Part shown: piece after piece, positions 1-7,777 of the stretch
How positions within the stretch are numbered: the first letter of the stretch is position 1
Layout: every line of letters begins with the position of its first letter
Assembly (NCBI RefSeq): GCF_020329485.1
Contig: NZ_JAGKJI010000001.1
Coordinates: forward strand, 558,001 to 622,000
Reading direction: 5' to 3'
Origin: Bradyrhizobium cenepequi
GTDB lineage: Bacteria; Pseudomonadota; Alphaproteobacteria; Rhizobiales; Xanthobacteraceae
Length of the DNA stretch: 64,000 nucleotides
The notes under the pieces: generated by a model
Told to the model about the DNA's origin: nothing
Seen by the model: only the letters and a program-made list of their open reading frames with translations
Databases searched by the model: none
Made by a program: the position numbers and the translations under genes

Positions 1-178
1 CCTGCTGGAAGCTGGTGGTCAACAACTGCTGCACCATGCGTGAGAACACCTGACCGGGCGGTGGGAGCAGCGTGATCGGCGCATAACCAAACGAGATCAG
101 CGCCTGCCAAATCGCGACCAACAGCACGATCGGGATCATGCCGAGAAGCGCATCCGAGGTGATGGCACGCCCGTTCAT
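1..178 (-). CDS. ABC transporter inner-membrane permease, NitT/TauT type (partial, N-terminus only)
   Basis: The minus strand opens with ATG at 178 and reads about 59 codons to the window edge without a stop. The peptide starts MNGRAITSDALLGMIPIV and contains the hydrophobic first transmembrane segment and the LLPPPGQVF stretch typical of SsuC/TauC-family permeases just before their periplasmic loop. Its start overlaps the stop of the upstream permease gene by four bases (ATGA), so it is translationally coupled and last or late in the importer operon. Two different permeases would form a heterodimeric channel. The EAA loop that contacts the ATPase lies outside the window, so substrate cannot be judged. 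Confidence 0.8.
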   Translation of the reverse strand, partial: MNGRAITSDALLGMIPIVLLVAIWQALISFGYAPITLLPPPGQVFSRMVQQLLTTSFQQ

Positions 179-942
179 GAAAAGCTCAGCGGGATATCGA
201 ACTGCGGTTCCGACCAGCGCACCAAGCGGGCGCGTAGCCGCTCGAACAGCGCATCGAGCACGATGCCCATGGCGCCAACGATGATGATCATCGCAAACAC
301 GGTGTCGTATTGCCCCATGTCCAACGCGTTGAACAGGATGTTGCCCGCGCCGGACTGGCGGGCGATCATTTCGCTGGTGATCATGGTGATCAGCGCCAAT
401 ACCAGTCCGGTGCGGCAGCCGGTCAAGATCTCCGGCAACGCCGCGGGCAGTACGATGCGCACAAGGCGCTGGGTCGACGAAAGGCCCATGGCGGCGCCGG
501 ACCACAGCATCTTCTCTTCAACGGCTCTGGCGCCTTCAAAGCTGTGATAGATCACGGGCAGGCTGACACCCAGAAAGATCACCAGTGTCTTCGAGATGTC
601 GCCGACGCCGAGCCACAGCATGATGATCGGCATCAGCGCAGCCTTCGGCACCGGATAGATCACCATCAGCAGGGGATTGAAGAGCGACGCGACCGCGCGG
701 CTGCGGCCCATCGAAAGTCCGAGAGGAATCGAGATCGCCACCCCGACGGCAAACCCGATCGCCATGCGGCGGAGCGATGCGGCAAAATTGACCAGCGAAT
801 CCTTGTCGCCCAGGACAACGGGGATTGCTCGTATCGCCTCAAGCGCCGTCGGAAAACTGTCACTCTTCAGCACCAGCGACGCCAGTTGCCAGACGACAAG
901 CAGGCCGAGGCAGACCAACAATGGTGCGGCCCGTCGTAACAT
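175..942 (-). CDS. ABC transporter inner-membrane permease, SsuC/TauC family
   Basis: A 255-residue membrane protein of the binding-protein-dependent permease family (BPD_transp_1), the usual length for NitT/TauT permeases. It has an N-terminal hydrophobic segment (LLVCLGLLVVWQLASLVL), several further membrane spans, and an EAA-type coupling loop around PAALPEILTGCRTGLVLALI followed by a conserved G-x-G segment (RQSGAGNIL). The chosen ATG overlaps the last base of the ATPase stop (TGATG); an in-frame TTG lies one codon upstream. Together with the ATPase and the second permease it makes the membrane part of an importer for a small anionic or aromatic compound. The family transports nitrate, sulfonates, taurine, thiamine precursors and aromatic acids, and the sequence alone does not say which. 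Confidence 0.88.
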   Translation of the reverse strand: MLRRAAPLLVCLGLLVVWQLASLVLKSDSFPTALEAIRAIPVVLGDKDSLVNFAASLRRMAIGFAVGVAISIPLGLSMGRSRAVASLFNPLLMVIYPVPKAALMPIIMLWLGVGDISKTLVIFLGVSLPVIYHSFEGARAVEEKMLWSGAAMGLSSTQRLVRIVLPAALPEILTGCRTGLVLALITMITSEMIARQSGAGNILFNALDMGQYDTVFAMIIIVGAMGIVLDALFERLRARLVRWSEPQFDIPLSFS

Positions 943-1784
943 CAACGTAACTCATCGTCGCCAGAATCGTCGAACATGCGCTCGATCTCGACGATGTATT
1001 TCTGGTAGCGCGGATCGAGCAGCAGTTCGGTGCGGTGGCGCGGACGCGGCAGGTCGATGTCGATGATCTCGCGGACGCGGCCGGGCGAACGCGTCATCAT
1101 CACGACCTTGTCCGAGAGGAATACCGCCTCCTCGACCGAATGGGTGACGAACAGCACGGTCTTGCGGTCGCGTTCCCAGATATTGAGCAGGTCGTTCTGC
1201 AGCCGTGTACGCGTGTGCGCATCAAGCGCGCCGAACGGCTCATCCATCAGTAGCACTTCGGGATGGTAGGCCAGCGTGCGCGCCAATGCGACGCGCTGCT
1301 TCATGCCGCCCGACAGTTCCTTCGGATAGAAGTCTTCAAAGCCTTTCAGCCCGACCATCTCGATGAGAGCCCGGCTTTGCGCCTCGGCGTCCGGGCGCTT
1401 GATGCCTTGCTGCCGCGGGCCGTACATCACATTGCCGAGCACGCTCTTCCAGGGGAACAGCGCGAATTCCTGGAAGACCGGCCCGCGGTCGGGACCAGGA
1501 CCGGTGATCGCCCGCCCTTTCATGCTGGCGACGCCCGCGGTCGGCCGCACGAAACCACCAACAATATATAGCAGCGTCGATTTTCCGCAGCCGGAGGGAC
1601 CGAGGATGGAGACGAAGGCGCCATCCTCGATCGTCAGCGAGATATTTGATAGCGCCAGGTGATCCTGACGTGCCGAGGTCTGGAACACCTGCGAGACGCC
1701 GTCGATCTCAATCATAGCGGCGACAGGCCTCTGCGCCGCCGACGATTCACCGCGCGATTCCGATCGTGATGGCAGGAACGTCAT
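942..1784 (-). CDS. ABC transporter ATP-binding protein, SsuB/TauB family
   Basis: The ATPase of the importer operon, 280 residues from the first start. All nucleotide-binding motifs are present: Walker A GPSGCGKST at about residues 62-70, Q-loop around 105, signature LSGGMKQR at about 157-164, Walker B VLLMDEP at about 177-183 and the switch histidine in LFVTHS near 215. The first 23 residues are not typical of the family, and an internal Met (MIEIDG, start 1715) is a credible alternative. The ATG at 1784 overlaps the stop of the damaged dehydratase reading frame, but since that frame ends in non-homologous sequence the coupling may be accidental. The downstream permeases are tightly coupled. 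Confidence 0.9.
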   Translation of the reverse strand: MTFLPSRSESRGESSAAQRPVAAMIEIDGVSQVFQTSARQDHLALSNISLTIEDGAFVSILGPSGCGKSTLLYIVGGFVRPTAGVASMKGRAITGPGPDRGPVFQEFALFPWKSVLGNVMYGPRQQGIKRPDAEAQSRALIEMVGLKGFEDFYPKELSGGMKQRVALARTLAYHPEVLLMDEPFGALDAHTRTRLQNDLLNIWERDRKTVLFVTHSVEEAVFLSDKVVMMTRSPGRVREIIDIDLPRPRHRTELLLDPRYQKYIVEIERMFDDSGDDELR

Positions 1785-2817
1785 TTCCGCATCTTTCGCC
1801 GATCCGGCATCCAGAACGCTGCTAGCAGCGTCTGGATGATCACCGCGGCCCCGCCGATGTCATAGACGTCCTTGGCGGTAAACTTGCCGCCGGGGCGAAG
1901 ATTTCCGATCAATGGCGTGCGCGCGAATACTGCTCCGACGTCGTCGATGGAAAAGGCTATCCCGGCCTCATTCGCAATCGCAGGAAGATGCAGCACCGCG
2001 TTGGTTGAACCGCCGGTCGCCGCCACGATCGCAGCGCCGTTCTCGAGGGATTTACGCGTGACGAGTTCGCGTGGCAGCGGCCCGCCACGCTCGAGCATTT
2101 GCATCACGAGCCCGCCGGCCCGGCGCGCAACATGCGCCCGTTCCGGATAGACGCCGGGGATCATCGATACATTGGGAATAGTCAGCCCCATCGCTTCCGA
2201 CACCATCGCCATGGTGTTGGCCGTGAATTGTCCCGCGCAGGCCCCGATAGTCGGCAGGCAGGTGCGCTCGATGCCGGCGAGAGTCGTCTCGTCGACGTCC
2301 CCTGTCATGAAACCGCCGACTGCCTCGTACGAGTCCAGCACGGTGAGTGTCCGTTCACCGAAGCGGCCGGGAAGCGCGCTGCCGCCATAAATGAAGATCG
2401 AAGGGACGTTGCAACGGACCATTCCCATCATGACGCCGGGGAGCGTCTTGTCGCAGCCGCCGAAGCCGATCAGGCCGTCATAGGCCAACCCATGCACGAC
2501 AGCCTCGATCGAGTCGGCGATCAGTTCGCGCGAGAACAGCGAGAACTTCATGCCCTCATGGTTCATGCTGATGCCGTCGGAGACCGAGACCGTCGTGAAC
2601 TCCCTCGGCGTGCCGCCGGCCGCGGCGATCCCCTCCTTCGCGGCCGCGACCTGGAAATCATGGGTCATGTTGCAGGGTGTCTGCTCGCCCTTCATGCTGA
2701 CCACGCGATCATCGGCTTTGCAATGGCGTCGTCGTCGAGCCCCATCGCACGCATGAAGGCACGGTGCGGTGCCCGATCGAGGCCTTCGACGGTCACGCGA
2801 GAGCGCCACCTCTTCAT
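1781..2817 (-). pseudogene. IlvD/Edd-family dehydratase, frameshifted and C-terminally truncated
   Basis: Family members (dihydroxy-acid dehydratase, sugar-acid dehydratases) are Fe-S dehydratases of about 560-600 residues. Here the N-terminus begins MKRWRSRVTVEGLDRAPHR at 2817 and runs to KPMIA, where one base is missing near 2704: GCGTGGTC is present where GCGGTGGTC would continue V-V-S-M-K-G. The following frame then shows VSDGISMNHEGMKFSL, the GFGGCDKTLPG cluster-ligand region and TIGACAGQFTANTMAM, all diagnostic of IlvD/Edd. Homology stops abruptly after GGAAVIIQTLLAA and about 240 C-terminal residues are absent. The remnant lies inside an ABC operon between the binding-protein and ATPase genes. 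The single-base gap could be a sequencing error, but the missing C-terminal domain cannot be explained that way. Confidence 0.85.
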
Positions 2818-2845
2818 GCGACTATTCCCTGTTGCCGGTCGGAAG

Positions 2846-3823
2846 CTATTCGATCGGTGCGACGATGCTCGAATGCTTGAACTGGGCGGCATCGAGCTTC
2901 GGGAGCATTCCAGTCTCGGCATAGATGTCGAGCATCTTCTGGATCGCCGGGAAGTTCGGTGCCGCGCCGGGATCACGACCGAAATCGTTGTCCTTGAGTA
3001 AATAGGTGTCGAGCACCGCAACCGGCGCCTTCAGCACTTCGGAAACGACCTTGAGCGTCTCCTCGCGGTTGGCGAGCGCCTTCTTCATGCCGGAGGTGAT
3101 GTCCCGTACATAGGCCTTCACAGCTTCCGGATTCTTGTCCACGAAATCGACGCGGCACGCTTCAAGGATGTGCACAATGTTGGGCATAGCCTGCGACAGC
3201 GAGAACAGTTTGCGCGTGCCCCCCTTGGCTTCCGCCCGCGCCGCGAACGGCTGGTTCAGGTTGACGGCATCGACCCTGCCTTGCCGCAACGCATCCTCCG
3301 ACACGGCGAAACCTACCTCGACCAGCTTGATGTCCTTACCCGGATCGACGCCGTTCTGCTTCAGCAGCATATTGAACGGCCCCTGCGTGCCGCCGCCGAT
3401 CACGGAAATCCCGACTGTCTTTCCCTTGAGATCGGCGATCGACTTGATCGGCGAGTCGTCCTTGACCGCCCAGTAGACCGAGAAACCGCCCGGCTTCTCG
3501 AACACGTGCTGGGCGACGATGTAGGCCTTCAAGTTGCCGCCGACTACGCCGTTGGACAGCGACAGGGGCGCCTGCGTCGCACAGTCGAGCGCGCCCGCCG
3601 CCAGCGCCTGCGTCATCGGCGCGGTTCCCTGAAATTGGGTCCATTCGATGTTGTAGGTCTTGCCGAGGTTCGGAAATTCGGCGGGCCGACGCATCATCCA
3701 GTATTTTGATTCTTCAGCCGGGATCGTCCAGCCGACACGGATTGTCTGCTGTGCTCGGGTGGAATCCGCACTCGACAGCAGCGAAACTGCCACAGCAATG
3801 ATCGGCACTATGGAACGTCGCAT
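2846..3823 (-). CDS. ABC transporter periplasmic substrate-binding protein, NitT/TauT (SsuA/NMT1-like) family
   Basis: A 325-residue secreted protein. It has a Sec signal peptide (MRRSIVPIIAVAVSLLSS, cleavage likely after TRA near residue 24), then a two-lobed binding fold with the family's VGWTIPAEESKYW opening, LAAGALDCATQAPLSLSNG near one third, and DLKGKTVGISVIGGGTQG in the hinge region. The final third carries the helical VDKNPEAVKAYVRDI segment common in SsuA/NMT1 proteins. It is the first gene of the operon that continues with the damaged dehydratase, ATPase and two permeases, so transcription probably starts in the 190 bases upstream. Substrate is unknown. Confidence 0.9.
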   Translation of the reverse strand: MRRSIVPIIAVAVSLLSSADSTRAQQTIRVGWTIPAEESKYWMMRRPAEFPNLGKTYNIEWTQFQGTAPMTQALAAGALDCATQAPLSLSNGVVGGNLKAYIVAQHVFEKPGGFSVYWAVKDDSPIKSIADLKGKTVGISVIGGGTQGPFNMLLKQNGVDPGKDIKLVEVGFAVSEDALRQGRVDAVNLNQPFAARAEAKGGTRKLFSLSQAMPNIVHILEACRVDFVDKNPEAVKAYVRDITSGMKKALANREETLKVVSEVLKAPVAVLDTYLLKDNDFGRDPGAAPNFPAIQKMLDIYAETGMLPKLDAAQFKHSSIVAPIE

Positions 3824-4016
3824 GTGGCCTATCCTCTGAGACCGCTGGCAGCAAATGGACCATGGTTCAAATAGTGAAGCAAGCGCCCGAGGATGGCGGA
3901 ACAGCCATTGGCACGACTAAAGTCACCGACGCGCATCATGGAGTACGTCATCGTCCGTTCGCTATGCACGCATAGATCTCAATGGCAAACGAATCGAGCC
4001 GATTAGTGGCCGGCCG

Positions 4017-5219
4017 TCAAATGACGTAGGGAGGATAGGCTCCGTCCAGGCCCGCGACGAGCTTGCCCAGCTCGCTCAAATGGTGGTGGGAGAACAGCAG
4101 GTGCTGGCGCGCGGCCTGCACGTCGCCGAGGGCCCGCAGCAGGCGGCTCCCTCGGTAGGCGGCGGCGCCACCACCAAGGTGGTGAGCAGTGGACGTTACC
4201 TCCACGCTCGTGTCGCAGGCGTGCATGCCAGCCAGGCAGATGCGAGCTTGCAGCTGCCGGCTGATCGGCTCGCCTCGCTCGGCATGCGCGTGCGCCTCAC
4301 CGACCGCGGCGCGCAATCCGGCGCTGGCCGCCCGCAGCCGTGTATCTGCGACGGCCAGTTCGGCCATCGAGACCGGCGCGTCGGCCAACTGGCCCCGCCG
4401 CGCGGTCCGGCCTTCGCGCGCCTGCCGCGAAACCTCATCGATGGCGCCCCGGGCGATGCCGAGCAAGACGGCGACGAGCGTCGGCAGCAGCGTCGTGTAG
4501 ACCGGCAGCCGCCATAGCGTGCCGTTGGGCCAGGGTCGGTCGGCGAAGCGGGCGCACCGATCCAGGTAGACCGGGACTTCGGCGGCGACGACGTGGTGGC
4601 TGCCGGTCCCGCGGAGGCCCACGACATCCCAGGTGTCCTCGATCGTCAGGTCGGCCATGGGCACGAACACGATGCGCGGCACGGGATCGACTCCATCGGC
4701 CTCGTGGAACAGCGCGCCAAGGCCGACCCATGCGCTGTGGAGACAATTGCTCGTGAATGGCCAGCGGCCGCTCAACGTGAATCGGCCACGGTCGTTGACC
4801 ACCCGGCCGAGCGGGGCGAACATCGTGGCGTTGCCCTGATCCGGGTCAGCGAACACTGTGCCGGCGCCTGTTGCGGACATGTAGCCGGCGAACACGTTGC
4901 TCCCTGCGCCGATCGCCGCGCACCACCCGGCGCTGCCGTCGATCGCCGCGATGCGCTCCATGATATCAATCACGTCTGTCATCGGCGCCTCCTGTCCACC
5001 GAGGGCTGCCGGCATCAGCAGGCGGTTGATCCCTGTGTCGCGCAGGGCGGTGACAAGCGCGTCGGGGAGGCGGCGGCTGCGCTCGATTTCGTCGGCGGCC
5101 GCCTGGACTAGATGCAGGACCCCGTCCACAGCCCGCTTCGTTTGAGCCGTGTCACTCGCCATCGAACCCGCCATGAGGCGGCCGTTCTTCTGCATACGAT
5201 CGGCAGGCTTCATGTGCAT
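4017..5219 (-). CDS. Acyl-CoA dehydrogenase-fold flavin-dependent oxidoreductase or monooxygenase
   Basis: A 400-residue protein with the acyl-CoA dehydrogenase N-terminal helical domain (DIMERIAAIDGSAGWCAAIG), the middle beta domain (LSGRWPFTSNC, VVGLRGTGSHHV) and the C-terminal four-helix domain of the PF08028 type (ARICLAGMHACDTSVEV, HHLGGGAAAYRGS). Proteins with this C-terminal domain are usually reduced-flavin-dependent hydroxylases or desulfurising monooxygenases rather than true acyl-CoA dehydrogenases. No flavin reductase gene lies next to it, so it would have to borrow one. The ATG at 5219 overlaps the stop of the MFS transporter by one base, and it is the last gene of a DUF1127-LysE-MFS operon, which suggests modification plus export of one compound. 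Confidence 0.82.
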   Translation of the reverse strand: MHMKPADRMQKNGRLMAGSMASDTAQTKRAVDGVLHLVQAAADEIERSRRLPDALVTALRDTGINRLLMPAALGGQEAPMTDVIDIMERIAAIDGSAGWCAAIGAGSNVFAGYMSATGAGTVFADPDQGNATMFAPLGRVVNDRGRFTLSGRWPFTSNCLHSAWVGLGALFHEADGVDPVPRIVFVPMADLTIEDTWDVVGLRGTGSHHVVAAEVPVYLDRCARFADRPWPNGTLWRLPVYTTLLPTLVAVLLGIARGAIDEVSRQAREGRTARRGQLADAPVSMAELAVADTRLRAASAGLRAAVGEAHAHAERGEPISRQLQARICLAGMHACDTSVEVTSTAHHLGGGAAAYRGSRLLRALGDVQAARQHLLFSHHHLSELGKLVAGLDGAYPPYVI

Positions 5220-6568
5220 CACCTAATCTCCCTCATTCGATGAACTTGATCACCGGGACGCCACTGGCGGGCTGCTCCCTGGCGTTCGCTGCGGTCTCGC
5301 GGTTCGGCGCTGGCGAGAATGCGTCGGAGCGCGAATGCGCAGGCGAGCCCGAGCAGGGCGACCGGTGCCAGTATGGCCGGCGCGGCCTGCCAGCCGAGGT
5401 GCGCGACCAACAGACCGAGCGACGCCGGGCCGGCAAATTGACCGAGACTGCTGGCCTGCTGCACCAGCCCGATGGCGGGCGGCACTGCCGATGGGGCCGG
5501 CGCTGCATGCGGGGCCGCAGCATAGATTGCGCCTGGTGCAAGACCGCCCACTCCAAGCGCAAGCGCGGCGACGATCGAGATGCCTTGCGGCGGAAGCACG
5601 CCGCCATACACGGCAATGCATGAAAGCGCAAAGAATCCGAACGCTGCCGCAACGTTGGCCCAGATCGGCACACCAACTCGCAGCAGGAGGCTCGACGAAA
5701 GATGTCCGATCGCGCTGACCGCCAGGACGAAGGCGGTGAGCAGGCCGGCTGCGCCGAGCGGCACGCCATGCACCGACGTGAGCAGAAGCGGCAGCGCAAA
5801 GACGAGCGAGAAATATTGGCACGAATACGCGAAGAACGCGAAGGCGAGCAGCAGGCAGCTCGGCTGACGGACGATGGCCAAGGCGTCTGCGAAAAAGCGG
5901 GCCGCTTCCGCGCGCGCCGTCGGCGGCATCGCTGGCGCATGGATCGCCAGCAGGATCGTGCACGCGCCTGTCGCCAATGCGTTCACGAGCCAGAAGCTGC
6001 GCCAGCCGATCGTCGGCAGCAGCGGCGCGGCCAACAGCATCAGCATGATGCCGATCGGCATGTACGCGCTCCAGGCGGCCATCACAAAATCCCGCTTCTC
6101 GCGCGGGACCAGTTGCGCGAACACGCTCGGGATCGCGAGGACGACAGCCAGGAAGCCGACCCCTTCGATGATGCGCGCCGCGAGCAGAACAAGCTCATTG
6201 GGCGCACCGGCGCCGATCACGTTGCCAAGCGCCATCGCGCTCATTCCGGTGATCAGCGATCGCCGGAGGCCAAACCGGCCAACCACGACCCCGGCGCCGA
6301 TGCCCGTTATCGCGCCGAGCGTTGCGAAGGTCGCCACAATCAGGCCAGCGAGATCGACGCCGAGCGCCAGGTCGTTGCGGATCAACGGAATAGAGATGAC
6401 GGCTTTGCCGATCTGGGCGGAGGCGATGATGCCGCTGCCGATGAGTAGCGACACATGCAGTCTCCACGCGCATGCTACTTTGTCTGAGATCGGTGGATCG
6501 ATCGACCGGCGTCCTGTCGATGGTGCCAGTTCTTTTTCTACTGTCGCCGTCAAACGAAGCGGGCGCAT
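5219..6568 (-). CDS. MFS transporter
   Basis: A 449-residue major facilitator superfamily permease with about twelve hydrophobic spans. The N-terminal half shows the loop 2-3 motif as VVVGRFGLRRSLITG and the motif-C-like stretch around AARIIEGVGFLAVVLAIPS. I chose the ATG at 6568 (MRPLRLTATVEKEL), inside the tail of the LysE gene; the frame stays open further upstream but that extension is antisense-like and not family sequence. It overlaps the preceding gene by 19 bases and the following one by one base, so the four genes are clearly one transcription unit. Substrate cannot be read from sequence; drug-like or aromatic export fits the neighbour LysE exporter. Confidence 0.85.
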   Translation of the reverse strand: MRPLRLTATVEKELAPSTGRRSIDPPISDKVACAWRLHVSLLIGSGIIASAQIGKAVISIPLIRNDLALGVDLAGLIVATFATLGAITGIGAGVVVGRFGLRRSLITGMSAMALGNVIGAGAPNELVLLAARIIEGVGFLAVVLAIPSVFAQLVPREKRDFVMAAWSAYMPIGIMLMLLAAPLLPTIGWRSFWLVNALATGACTILLAIHAPAMPPTARAEAARFFADALAIVRQPSCLLLAFAFFAYSCQYFSLVFALPLLLTSVHGVPLGAAGLLTAFVLAVSAIGHLSSSLLLRVGVPIWANVAAAFGFFALSCIAVYGGVLPPQGISIVAALALGVGGLAPGAIYAAAPHAAPAPSAVPPAIGLVQQASSLGQFAGPASLGLLVAHLGWQAAPAILAPVALLGLACAFALRRILASAEPRDRSERQGAARQWRPGDQVHRMREIR

Positions 6569-7179
6569 AGCGAAGCTCCCAGGGCCATCAGGAGGATCCC
6601 GGTGAGCCTGTTGAACCAATCCAGCACAGTTTTCCGCAACCTCCGAAACATGGTGTTCGTGCTGAGGACCAGGAAGAGATACCAGGATGCACTGCCGAGC
6701 ATCACACCGACGGGCGTTGCCAGCGCGCGATCCATGATCAACGGCTCGCCAGCTTCCAGCGCCGACGTGACGCCCAGGTACGGCAGTATCGTCATCGGGT
6801 TGGCGGCGGCAATTAACAGGGTCGATGTATAGGCCGAAAGCAAATCTCCGCATGTCGCGTCTCCGCACGTCGCGCCGTGCGCCGCCTGCGTGGATACGAG
6901 AATGGTCCTGAGGCCCATCAAGACCAGGACGATCCCTCCCGTGATGCGCAGCGGCGTGTGCAGGGCGAGCGTCATCTGCGTCAACACGGTCCCGCTCACG
7001 GCGGCCAGGCTACTGAACATGCCGTGCGCTGTTGCCGCACCAATGCCGCTCGCGATCCCAGTCCAGATTCCGAATGCCAACGTCCGCTGCACGCACATCA
7101 AGCCAATCGGGCCGAACGGGATGGCGACACACAGGCCTAGCGCCACCGCTGGCAGCAGGTGTGTGACGAACGGTGTCAT
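6550..7179 (-). CDS. LysE/RhtB family exporter
   Basis: A 209-residue, six-span membrane protein. The family's N-terminal signature is visible as PFGPIGLMCVQRTLAFG (residues about 21-37), and the conserved AAANPMTILPYLGV segment lies in the middle. LysE-type proteins export amino acids or related small metabolites. A short exact repeat, ATCGDATCGD, sits in the central hydrophilic loop and adds four cysteine-region residues not usual in the family. The start overlaps the DUF1127 gene stop by four bases. Confidence 0.88.
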   Translation of the reverse strand: MTPFVTHLLPAVALGLCVAIPFGPIGLMCVQRTLAFGIWTGIASGIGAATAHGMFSSLAAVSGTVLTQMTLALHTPLRITGGIVLVLMGLRTILVSTQAAHGATCGDATCGDLLSAYTSTLLIAAANPMTILPYLGVTSALEAGEPLIMDRALATPVGVMLGSASWYLFLVLSTNTMFRRLRKTVLDWFNRLTGILLMALGASLCARFV

Positions 7180-7409
7180 TTCCAGAACGGCTTGGCCGCT
7201 TCGGCCATGGCCTCTTGCCGCGTCCTGCCGATGTCCTTGAGAAAGTGGTCATCGAGCTCCGCCAAGGCTTGCCGCTGCCGCGACCGCTCTGAACACCGCG
7301 CACACCAACGTAGGAACCGTAATCCCCATCCAAGTCGACGATCGCTGGACGTCGCGGCTCCGTTCGCGGTTCTCTTCTGAATCGTGAGCGAATTGATAAC
7401 AACGGACAT
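7176..7409 (-). CDS. DUF1127 (YjiS-like) small protein
   Basis: A 77-residue basic protein starting MSVVINSLTIQKRT. The start is set by a strong AGGAGG ribosome-binding site seven bases upstream; the frame is open further upstream but lacks such a site. Its C-terminal 40 residues (QALAELDDHFLKDIGRTRQE) match the DUF1127 motif, an arginine-rich helix pair widespread in alphaproteobacteria and linked in a few species to RNA binding, stress or phosphate responses. It is the first gene of the LysE-MFS-flavoprotein operon. Confidence 0.8.
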   Translation of the reverse strand: MSVVINSLTIQKRTANGAATSSDRRLGWGLRFLRWCARCSERSRQRQALAELDDHFLKDIGRTRQEAMAEAAKPFWK

Positions 7410-7707
7410 GACAATCCTCCTGATAGGCAGAAGTTGCGCGGATGCTATCGGCATGCGCGTCGCTGGCGTGTGAGCTCGTTCACCTCTCACGCCTTCGTGC
7501 GATGACGAGCCATGGTCGGCGGTGAAGATGTGCTTGCGGTCTCAACGCAAGCGGCCATCGTCGTGGCGGGCGTACCCGCGCACGGTCGCATCGCGTTCCG
7601 CGTAGCTCGCCGTCTGGTCAATATCGGAGCAGCTATCTGACGCCGCGCGCGTCAGCGGCCCAACATTAGAAAGCGAAGCGGTATGACGGAAGGTCCAATC
7701 TGCGGAT

Positions 7708-7761
7708 AATCAATCAGTCCAATTCAGGCGGTGCCTCAGGACTGTATTTGTCGGATTGATT
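7708..7761. promoter_or_regulatory. Nested inverted repeats between regulator 3' end and the DUF1127 operon
   Basis: Three nested arm pairs are exact: AATCAATC (7708-7715) with GATTGATT (7754-7761), CAGTCC (7715-7720) with GGACTG (7739-7744), and AGGC (7726-7729) with GCCT (7733-7736). The structure lies just past the stop of the MocR-type gene, so it may terminate that transcript; there is no long T-run on either strand. It is also about 300 bases upstream of the DUF1127 operon start, where it could be an operator. The rest of the 370-base gap shows no coding sequence I can support. Confidence 0.45.
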
Positions 7762-7777
7762 GACCTGAGCGCGTCGC

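Noticed and set aside
2099..3001. A 300-codon plus-strand frame over the dehydratase remnant and binding-protein gene
   Set aside because: It is antisense to recognisable protein sequence and has no recognisable domain of its own.
3824..4016. Search for a gene or terminator in the gap left of the flavoprotein gene
   Set aside because: Only short GC palindromes such as GGCCGGCC are present; it is most simply the promoter region of the importer operon.
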